Origin: Siphlonurus alternatus | Lineage: Eukaryota; Arthropoda; Insecta; Ephemeroptera; Siphlonuridae | Direction of reading: 5' to 3' | Length of the DNA: 64,000 nucleotides | Assembly (NCBI GenBank): GCA_949825025.1 | Contig: OX463778.1 | Span: 45,610,646 to 45,674,645 of the forward strand | Part shown: positions 42,990-64,000 of the stretch, in pieces | How the letters are laid out: each line of letters starts with the position of its first letter | How positions within the stretch are numbered: position 1 is the stretch's first letter | Notes under the pieces: generated by a model | Told to the model about the DNA's origin: nothing | The model's database searches: none | What the model saw: the letters and a program-made list of their open reading frames with translations, nothing else | Translations under genes and position numbers: made by a program

Positions 42990-43910
42990 AAGTCACCTCA
43001 TGCATATTCACGCATTTTCACACTTTTCCACGCACTTTCACCCATTTGTCGACCAACATTTTTCATTAAGTCCCTTCATGCATATCCACGCATTTTCACA
43101 CTTTTTCACGCACTTTCACTCATTTGTTGACCCTTTTTTTTTAATAAAGACCACTAATGTATTTTCACGCATTTTCACACATTTTTACGCACTTCGACCA
43201 TTTGTCGACTAATTTTTTTCCTAAGTCCCCTCACATGAATAAAATTTTTTCACGCCTTGTTCCATGACGTCACTTGCTGGTCATGGGACGTCAAATTTCC
43301 TACTGAGAGATGCTGAAAATATGTTAAAATACATTAATATGCACTAAAGGATGTTGTTAAAAAAAATTGTCGAACAAATAGTTCAAAGTGCGTGAAAATG
43401 TGTGAAAATGTGTGAAAATGCGTGAAAAAACATTAGGGGTCTTTACTAAAAAAAAATGGTCAACAAATGGGTGAAAGTGCGTCAAAATATGTCAAAATGT
43501 GTCAATTTGCATGAGGGGACTTTATAAAAAAAAAGGTCAGCAAATTGGTGAAAATGCGTCAAAATATGTCAAAATGTGTCAATTTGCATGAGGGGACTTT
43601 ATAAAAAAAAATGGTCAACAAATTGGTGAAAATGCGTCAAAATATGTCAAAATGTGCCAATTTGCATGAGGGGACTTTATGAAAAATAATGGTCAGCAAA
43701 TTGGTGAAAATGCGTCAAAATATGTCAAAATGTGTCAATTTGCATGAGGGGACTTTGTGAAAAAAAATGGTCAACAAATTGGTGAAAATGCGTCAAAATA
43801 TGTCAAAATGTGCCAATTTGCATGAGGGGACTTTCTGAAAAAAAATGGTCAGCAAATTGGTGGAAATGCGTCAAAATATGTCAATTTGCATGAGGGGACT
43901 TTATGAAAAA
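42990..43910. repeat. Right-arm tandem repeats of the 4.7-kb element
   Basis: From about 43430, six units of 78 bp carry GTGAAAATGCGTCAAAATATG and AATTTGCATGAGGGGACTTT (the latter at 43504, 43581, 43659, 43737, 43815 and 43883). The block 42990-43240 has the inverse words (CGCACTTTCACCCATTTGTC), so the two blocks face each other. Confidence 0.8.
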
Positions 43911-45261
43911 AATTGGTTGACAAATGGGTGAATGTTCATGAAAAAGTTTCAAAGTGAGTGAACGTACTTTGCATCAAACTGGCTGAAAGTGCGTCAGTAT
44001 ACATGAACTGACTTTATAAAAAATGTTGGATCATAATTGGATGAAACTGCGTGAAAATTCATGAAAATGGGCGAGTGGAATCAACTCAATTTGCATCAAT
44101 AGAGGTGAAGTTGATACTAAATTAATAATACGTCAATTTATGTGAAAATGCGTGGAGTTGCTCTAGTCAACTATGTGAATATTAATCAGTATATGTCAAT
44201 ATGGATGGGCGAAATTGCTTGAAATACACTTATTTTGTTAAATTATTAAAAATTTGTTAAAATGCGTGAATGACGCATCAATCTGCATGAGAGAGTCGTC
44301 AATCGGCTTCAACATGTGGGAAAATGTGTGAATTTTTCACTCGTATTCACAATTTATTCGCATTTATTTTCTCGTGGGTATATACTTAAGATTTTTTTTC
44401 CTATTTCTATTTTCAATTAATATATTGAAATTGTTCTGACTTTTGTTTTTGTATTGTGTGATCATGTATGTATGTGTGTTACTGTATGTTTTGACTTATT
44501 AATTCCACACAATTTGTATATATGTCAAAGGAATTAATCAATAAATTATTCTATTCTATATACCCACTGGTTTTAATGTGCAGAGTAAATACATAAATAG
44601 ACAATTATAAAAATAAATAAAATTTATAAAGCACAATTAGGGATTAATCTCACTGTCAGTTTTGGTCGAGATCTCGGAATGATCGGCCTTATTCATCCTC
44701 AATATATTCAACAAGAATTTTAATTTAAACTCACCATCAATAATATAGCTGTATGTATAGATAAAATGGCATACAAATTTTGGAGTGGGTCTGTCAGGTC
44801 ATGTTAAAAATTGGGGCAAAATTCATATGCATGGTCGCCGTCTCAACTGGACACAAAAACTGAAAAAATACCTGTTGTAAGAAAACCATACACGTGCATA
44901 CCCGCGGGCCCCTTGAATTTGCTCTCATTCTCTAATATTATCAAATATATATTTAAAATTTATTTCAATATTGATTCATTTCGACAGAAATATATATATC
45001 CTTTAACTCCAAAGCATATAAAGACTGCATGAGGTTAATCTTTAACTTGAGTTTTGTTAAATTCTAAAAGTTAAAAAAAGTACAAATTATTATTATATTA
45101 AATTAATATACAGTATATATAATACTGTATATATAATATATTATATTTTATAATTATATATATTTTCACCTTAATATATACCTTATTTGGAAGTCTTTAA
45201 TTTTAAATCTCATTAATAATTGACAGGAAATGGGTTTTATACAATTTTAAACATATTTTGG

Positions 45262-45319
<58 letters not shown>
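45262..45319. repeat. (TA)n microsatellite
   Basis: About 28 TA units directly left of a split foldback element. Confidence 0.95.
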
Positions 45320-45323
<4 letters not shown>

Positions 45324-45516
45324 TCCCTCGTCCGGAATAATGATTGAGCCGTCTCTAGCTACCACGATATTATTGTTGCAGTAATGAGCTGTATATATCA
45401 TCATTATAAAGGGAGTTATCATTATAACTAATGGAGGTAGTACTATATGCAATAAGCCTCACAGAAAATGATGCTAATGTAATTTTCACGGGCGATTTTA
45501 ACTGTAGAATTGACCT

Positions 45517-46753
45517 CCCTGACTCCACGGCACAGTTGGGCACAGTTAGGTGCCAAGTTCAATCTTGTGTTCTATTAACATTGTAATTTGAACTTGGCAG
45601 CCCGGTTGTTAATCCCCTTGTGCTTCGGCGCAATTGTGAAATTCACAGAGGTACCTAGTCAAAGACACTTGGCTGAACTGTGATTCTCACAAAATGGCCG
45701 AACTGTGAAAATCACAGTTCGACCAATGGTTTGGACTTGGTAGCTCTCTCCCGCCCCTTCTCCTTATTAATTTTTTATTTTTTCATTTCATTAAAGCTAA
45801 TTAAGTTAACGTATTACTAAAAAAATGTAGTTTTTTAAATATTTTTATTTTATCATGGTAATTAACAGAGTACTCTAGCATAAAAAATTAAAACATTGAT
45901 GCTAGCAGCTGCAACTCTTTTGTCTCTATCCCGCATATTGGCGGCCATGATGTCTGGTGATAGAATCCACTAATCAGCATTTCATGCAGCAGAGTTGAAT
46001 TCATTGCCTGTAAAATTATGAAAATGAGATTATAACACACATATGAAAAGATTTTGTAAATATTTAACTCACCACATAAGTAGCTAGCCTGGGCATAACT
46101 TCCTCAGTGTTGAAAGAAAAGAGAGAATTCAAGGGGGCGGGCTGGGCTGGAGAAAGAAAAGCTATGATAGGGCCTCTCATGATGTTAGAATTTGTAATAA
46201 TCACTGTAAAAAAGAAGCAATTTATTAGAAAAAAAAGAACTTTGCTATTTCAATATACTTTTTAATATATTTCTTACCTTCTTTAAAGACTGCAAAGCAG
46301 ACTTTTCCAATAAAAAAGAGACAGCATCTCTGTTTTTGTTGACAATGACACCCATATCATATGTTGTATGTTGCTTTTTTTTTCTTACTTCAATTTTTTA
46401 GAAACAGATGGCGCTACCATCCGGGTATAAATTTTTTCAAAGTCCAAAATTAATAAATAAATTTGATAATAATTAGATATATTGCCAATGTAGTTTATTT
46501 AATGAAAAAAAATATCAGTTGGATATTATATATATCAATTAAAGCATCATTTAAGCCCCTTCTAGTTCATAGTCGATACAACTTCAAAGAGTGTATTCAA
46601 TGTGCCAAGTTACGCCAAGTTTAGAAAGCTAGGATGATCTGGGGTACCTAATATAAACACTGTGCCCTACTGGATACTCATGGGCATTACAGCTTACCTA
46701 ACTGTGAACCTTAACTGTGCCCAATTGTGCCCTACTGTGCCGTGGAGTCAGGG
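45517..46753. mobile_element. 1.24-kb inverted-repeat element inside the LINE
   Basis: The ends CCCTGACTCCACGGCACAGT and the inverse interrupt the LINE endonuclease frame. Taking away the element and one CT restores the LINE reading frame across the junction, which supports a 2-bp CT duplication. Near both ends CACAGTT/AACTGTG words recur. No transposase frame is visible. Confidence 0.8.
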
Positions 46754-46860
46754 CTTTCAAATGTCCCGAAACATCTACGAAACAAGACAGATATTCTATT
46801 AGACATTTTAAATTCAAATGGCTACTTATTCTCTAATAGCCCGCGCCCCTAGAAAAAACT

Positions 46861-49203
46861 TTTGTAAACGCAAATGGTTCAAGTACAATCGACCTGCTTT
46901 TTTATAAACCTAAAAATTTTATATTAATAAAACATGTCATTATTTCTGAGACAAACTCGTCACTGTTAAAGAGTCATCTACCCGGTGAAATTATTTTAAA
47001 ATTTACCCCTAGCAATCCTCCCAATAAAAAATTTTTTTACAGATCAAATTATTCAAACAAAATTGATATTAGAAATTATAATGACCAAATTTATACTTAT
47101 GGTGATACCATAATTACTCATATCAATAATAAAGATGTAAATAGTCTAAATACTTTAATTACTAATGTCATTCTATATTCTACTATTGCAAAGAAAAATA
47201 ATAAAAGAGTATCTAAACCCTGGTTTAATAGCGAATGTTATCTATCAAGGCAAGATCTTCTATCAAAATTTTATGCCAGCAAATTATATTTATTCAAAAA
47301 CCCAAATTTGCATGAGCAATTTATTCAGGCAAGAAGCTGTTATAAGGCTTTATTGAAGCAGAAAGAATTAGAATTTAAAATTAAATCGGAAGATAAAATG
47401 ATTAAAGACGCAGAGCTAGAACCATACACATATCTTAGGAAAGATAGACCACCAACTAAGTCATGCCCAATTAACATAGACAAATGGGAAAACTATTTTA
47501 CAAATATCTTAAATACAAATAAATTACAATCCGACCAAACTCTCAATCTTTTATCATTAACAAGAGACTATAATTGTAACTCAAATTATATTCCTCTTAA
47601 TGAATTTGAAGTCTATAATTGTATGCAAAGCCTAAAAAACAATAAAGCTTCGGGCCCAGATTTTATTACGAATGAACATTTGAAGCTAGTAAGCAAGTCG
47701 TTAACCCCAACAATCACCAATATGTTTAACCTCTGTATTGAAACGGCTACAATTCCGGAATTGTGGCGGATCGCCTACCTAATGGTATTATACAAAGGGA
47801 AGGGTAACATTATGTCACCCGACTCATACAGAGGTATTATCCATGGTGATACCATGTACAAACTCTTCTCGAGATTAATTGCAAACAGGCTTTTTGATTC
47901 CACCCACTATCTTATTCCAAAAGAGCAATACGGCTTTATGCCAGGACGTTCCACAATACAAGCTGTATCCACAGTATATAATCAAATTAAACTAGCATTG
48001 GAGAAGCCAAAGGGTCATTTATATATTGCTTTTGTAGACTTCAGAAAAGCTTTTGATTCGGTCAATAGGAATTTGCTCATTGAAAAGCTGAAGTCATTTA
48101 AAGTAATTCCTTCTGAAATTTTGAATATCTTAGCTGTTATTCTAAATATCAATTATGTATGTGTTCAAGATCGCTTATCATGTTCTAGTAATATTATTCA
48201 ATCTAACGGAGTTTTGCAAGGAGACCCGAGCAGCTCTCTTCTTTTCAATCTTTTTACTGCAGATATAACTGAGATTACAAAAGATATAAACTGTGAAAAT
48301 GAAAATGATCAAGTCGTACTAAATTTATATGCAGATGATCTTGCTATTATTTCAAAGAGCAAAGTCAAGCTACAAAAAGCGCTAAATAATCTATCCATCT
48401 GGGCCAAAACAAATGGTCTAGAAATTAACACAGAGAAAACCAAGGTTGTTAAGTTTAGAAGAGGCGGACCGTTATGCAAAAACGATGAAATTTATTGTGA
48501 CGGTCAAAAGATTGAATTTCTAAATTCATTTAAATATCTTGGCATAATACTTCAAATGACAGGGCTTTCTTTTTCTAAACATATAACAGAAAGATGTAAG
48601 AACGCTATCACTGTTATGTACACTATCTCAGGGCTGTCTGGTCTATCCGTCAAAACAGGGCTCAAACTGTTCAATTTAAAAGTCGCCCCTGTGGCTACTT
48701 ATGGTATTGAAATTGTATGGCCTCATTTATCTGTATCCGATTTTGATAAATTAGAATCAGTAAAAGCCATGTTTGTTAAAAGATTACTGTGTCTGTCAAA
48801 ATTTACCGAAACTAGACTGGCCTATAAACTGATAGATTCCAATTATTTTATTACAGAAATCAAAGAAATGTTTAAACTTCCAACGACAGATCAATATTCC
48901 AATTTTATAGCTGTCAGGAATCAAAAAGCTCAGGATATTAATCCTGAGTTTTACAGCACTGATGCTATGACATGTAAATATTGGTGTCTGCCCCAATTGG
49001 ATAGATCCAATGTTAGAAATGTTTTAACTCGCCAGGCTGTTCACGGCTTCCACTATCTAATTTGTAAATCTTCTGGTTATCATAAAGCTGAACAATCTTG
49101 TGTATGTAAATTATGTAATGAATATTGTAGCCAATATCATTTAAATATCTGTAAATCTAGAATTAAGTCTATTAGCGATTATGCCAGGGGAGATTTCATA
49201 TAG
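46861..49203 (+). pseudogene. LINE ORF2, reverse transcriptase part, open for about 780 codons
   Basis: The frame has no stop from 46861 to TAG at 49201-49203. RT landmarks: NNKASGPDFITNEHLK, SYRGIIHGDTMYKLFSR, YIAFVDFRKAFDSVNR, GVLQGDPSSSLLFNL, LNLYADDLAII and FKYLGIILQ. The C-terminus has a CKLCNEYCSQYHLNIC zinc-knuckle-like motif. An in-frame TAG just upstream (46857-46859) and the 5' truncation make the copy inactive. It reads as an APE-type LINE; clade uncertain. Confidence 0.85.
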
Positions 49204-49706
49204 TCTATAGATTTTGAATAGCAATGAAGCAATAAGTTTTTTTATTCTATCTATTTTCTATGTCATATTTTGTCTTATATATATGTGATTATATATATGA
49301 TATATTATTATTATGATGTAACAGCCTGTTAGTATCATCTGTTATTTTATTTTATATTGTTTTATTATCATTTTCTATTGTTCTATTATTCTGTAACTAT
49401 TATATATGTTTTGTATGTATGTTTTATGTGTTCTATTGTAATGTTTTTCTATTATGTATGTTTCTAGTGCTGTTAATATGTACACTTTCTGTGTTTAATA
49501 AAAGACTAATAATAATATATCATCATTATTATTGCAATGAAATTGCTGTCTAGCTATAGCTACTATATATTTCAGGTGAGGGCAATAATAAGGAGCTGTA
49601 AATTAGTATGAAATAGTAAAGCTCACTGTGGCGCACACCTGAAAAAAAGCAGATAGCTCATTATTGGCAACAAGATAGCTCATAATTCCAGATGAGGGAC
49701 GATACA

Positions 49707-52115
49707 CCGTTCTTATAAAACGTAAATACCACCTATACAAACGAACTTCAAACAAATTGAGGGGTTTTGTCAAAGAATAAGGCCCCATGCATGTTAAACG
49801 GAACATTCGGTCTGACTTCGTGATTTTTTTCTGGGGAATTTATGTGCGATTTTTTAGGATTTCGATATATTCTATGGAGGATTCGAGCACTAGAATAATT
49901 TTTATAGCTAGATCGAGGATGCCATTTAATTGATCCCATGCACGCAGTCAGGCCAAGGATGGATCAGGGGGACATGTTGACACTTCATTGTTGAAATACT
50001 TTTTTATATTTGTTTTAAAAACAATAGATATTATATTGAAGAAAATATATTTAATTATAATGGACAATTTGCATGACATTTTTTTATTGCAGAAATGGAT
50101 AGAGGGTGCAAAGTTATGTTACTCTGAATTTTTCAGATTTTTTAGAGACCGGAAACTATTTTAAAAAAATTATTGAAAGTCGATTTTATGACGTCACGAA
50201 GAGTCTGTCCTTAAGGGCATTGGGTGTAGCACCGGTAGTTGGCAACACTGACCTATCTTCACCATGCTAATTTTTGGTCATTGCTCCTCGGAGTAATTTT
50301 TATGCTAGAGCTAAGCTGATTGCTGTAGTATCAAGATAATTAGTAGCCCAAGTGCACAATTTGGCTAAATAAAGCCTGATTTAAAGAAAAGTATTTTTTA
50401 GTAATTTTTTAAATTTACATGCATTTTTCTAAAATATAAAAAAAATACTTTTCTTTAAATCAGGCTTTATTTAGCCAAATTGTGCACTTGGGCTACTAAT
50501 TATCTTGATACTACAGCAATCAGCTTAGCTCTAGCATAAAAATTACTCCGAGGAGCAATGACCAAAAATTAGCATGGTGAAGATACGTCAGTGTTGCCAA
50601 CTACCGGTGCTACACCCAATGCCCTTAAGAAAAGGATAGGCGCTGATCGCCCGTGACGTCATAAAACTGACTTTCAATAATTTTTTAAAAATAGTTCCCG
50701 CTCTCAAAAAAATCTGAAAAAATTCAGAGTAGCATAATTTGGTACCTTCTATCCATTTCTGAAATAAAAAAAATGTCATGCAAATTGTCCATTGTATATA
50801 ACCGTTCTGTAGTTGTAATAAATAGTAGTAATAAATAATAAATCACTAAAAAGTAAGCAAAATAAGACATACGTAATATGCTTATAGTGTTATTTTCTTT
50901 ATTGACTGCATGGACATTTTCTACTAATATAAGGATGGTTACATTACAAATAATGCAAGGGAGCATAATTATACATATAGGGAACAGTGCAATTCACATT
51001 GCATGCCCAAATTAGCTTTCTCAGTATTTTTGTATATCATATTTAAGTTGAACTTGACATTAAAAATAAATAACAATGAGAATATTACAACAAGCAATAT
51101 AAATGTCTTAATTGTCTTTATTTATCTTATTCTTAAGATTTTTATTAGAAAAAATCTTATTTTTTTAAATAAATAAAAGAAAATAAATAAATAAATTGCA
51201 AGTGATCATGGATTATGGAAGTACAGGTTCCATTCAATACATGATCGAGCATTTCATAATATGATAATGTCGTCTGATTCATACATAGTCACAAATTTTA
51301 GTACAGATTTCTCTTTTGCCAATACTGCATGGAAGATAAAAATACAATGATAGAAAAGCTGATATTATATTGCAAAAAAAAAAATATGACTACCAAAATA
51401 CAATCATAATAAAACAATTTATATAAAAAATCTATAACTTATGTGATGTTCATTTCTATGCCATGAGATGCACACTATTACTTAGATAGACTAAATGTTA
51501 TAAATTTGTGTTTCATTGTTTCACCAATATTAACAAACTGTTGTTAATTCTGCTATTTTTTTTTTTTTTTTTTTTTTTTTTCAACCACATTATTATGCCA
51601 TGGTTTCTAGACTGCAAAGAGGCTTCTAGATCACAGTGACATAAATCTTTCTAACAACCACCTGAATCAGATCACAATAGGAGAGTGTTAAGCTAAGTTT
51701 CCCAAAGTTTGCATTTCTGTATCCAATATATTAATAACAACATACAGATAAAAAAAAAATAATACACACACCTATCAAACTGCAAATTATCAAAATTTAA
51801 CATCCAATGCACTGAAACACAATTTTTTGTAATAAAAAAGTCACAAAATATGAATTAAAACAGAAAAATTAAAACAAAGTTTAAGTATGTATAAAATTTC
51901 ACATGTAATTATAAATCATTCTTGCAAAACATCACATTTGTATATAGTCTTTCATTTGACTTTTTTTTTTTTTTTTTTTCAGTTATCACTCTAGCTATGT
52001 GTTTGTGTATAGTCATATATTATTTGACAAATAAAATAGAATATTTCCACAGTTTAGCAGGTACTCAAGTACAAAAAAAAAAAAATAAATAAACAATGTC
52101 AAGCATAGTTCTTCA
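49707..52115. other. Spacer between the LINE cluster and the CHD1 stop codon
   Basis: Apart from the foldback at 50061-50791 I see only AT-rich sequence, poly(T) runs (51551-51581, 51961-51980) and the 3' untranslated region of CHD1 (left of 52116). No gene recognised. Confidence 0.5.
50061..50791. mobile_element. 730-bp foldback element
   Basis: Starts TGGACAATTTGCATGACATT and ends with the inverse. The arms, about 330 bp each, match closely through AATTTTTGGTCATTGCTCCT and AAGCCTGATTTAAAGAAAAG to a short AT-rich centre. The outer 120 bp are related to the element at 52722-53051. Confidence 0.85.
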
Positions 52116-63998
<11,883 letters not shown>

Positions 63999-64000
63999 AT

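Larger units (their letters stand above)
39641..44380. mobile_element. 4.7-kb inverted-repeat element with tandem-repeat arms
   Basis: The ends TACCCACGAGAAAATAA and the inverse are each flanked by TA. The left arm consists of repeats with TTCACGC and TTGACGC words, and the right arm of their inverse. There is no protein-coding frame. The centre carries a second transposon (41088-42512). Superfamily unknown. Confidence 0.7.
45408..49514 (+). mobile_element. 5'-truncated LINE with 15-bp target duplication
   Basis: ATATATCATCATTAT stands at 45393-45407 and again at 49515-49529, a typical LINE duplication. The body starts inside the endonuclease (VIFTGDFNCRIDL near 45470-45515), is interrupted by the element at 45517-46753, then continues with RT. 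The 3' end carries AATAAA (near 49498) and lies next to AT-rich sequence. Confidence 0.88.
45321..49706. mobile_element. Foldback MITE split by a LINE
   Basis: Left part 45321-45407 (TCCCTCGTCCGGAATAATGA, GCAGTAATGAGCTGTA). Right part 49515-49706 (GCAGATAGCTCATTATTGGC, CCAGATGAGGGACGATA). The two halves correspond to the uninterrupted relative at 60544-60743. The LINE at 45408-49514 lies between them. Confidence 0.75.

Noticed and set aside
43430..43910. A CRISPR array, because of regular 78-bp repeats
   Set aside because: The units are contiguous with no unique spacers and lie in an animal transposon arm.

Overview
This is nuclear DNA from an animal, most likely an invertebrate. The genes have many GT-AG introns, the non-coding DNA is AT-rich, and the introns and spacers are packed with nested transposons. 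The species cannot be named from the sequence. Four conserved metazoan genes can be modelled exon by exon: TBCA (+, 15456-18576), a PDCD7/U11-U12 59K-like gene (+, 18808-25789), a ZIP1-type zinc transporter (SLC39A1-like, -, 28343-38487) and the C-terminal two-thirds of CHD1 (-, 52116-63989, continuing past the right edge). At the left edge a 900-codon minus-strand frame with no stop (2702 to 1) encodes a Gag-like retrotransposon protein.

Layout: 1-2702 Gag-like frame; 2703-5800 AT-rich spacer; 5823-10520 an unrecognised spliced transcription unit whose last intron is a 129-bp satellite of about 25 units; 12348-15329 two nested hAT-type elements ending about 125 bp before the TBCA start codon; 15456-25789 TBCA and PDCD7 head to tail, 231 bp apart; 25790-28342 convergent spacer with a foldback element; 28343-38487 the zinc transporter, with an almost complete antisense LINE in intron 1; 38600-39030 a cluster of hAT-type insertions; 39641-44380 a 4.7-kb inverted-repeat element with a second transposon inside; 45321-49706 a foldback element split by a LINE that is itself split by another element; 50061-50791 a large foldback; 52116-64000 CHD1, whose introns hold several more elements.

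The four host genes are not one pathway: tubulin folding, minor spliceosome, zinc import and chromatin remodelling. The only gene pair that may share expression is TBCA-PDCD7, because of its short spacing. The most unusual signal is a set of 20-24 bp insertions flanked by perfect 8-bp direct repeats. They consist only of the two ends of hAT-type elements whose longer relatives lie in the same window. Other notable signals are a Dong/R4-like LINE sitting in a (TAA)n target inside another LINE, foldback elements with TTAA duplications, 5S-rRNA-derived repeats, and the hairpin/YY1-like satellite.
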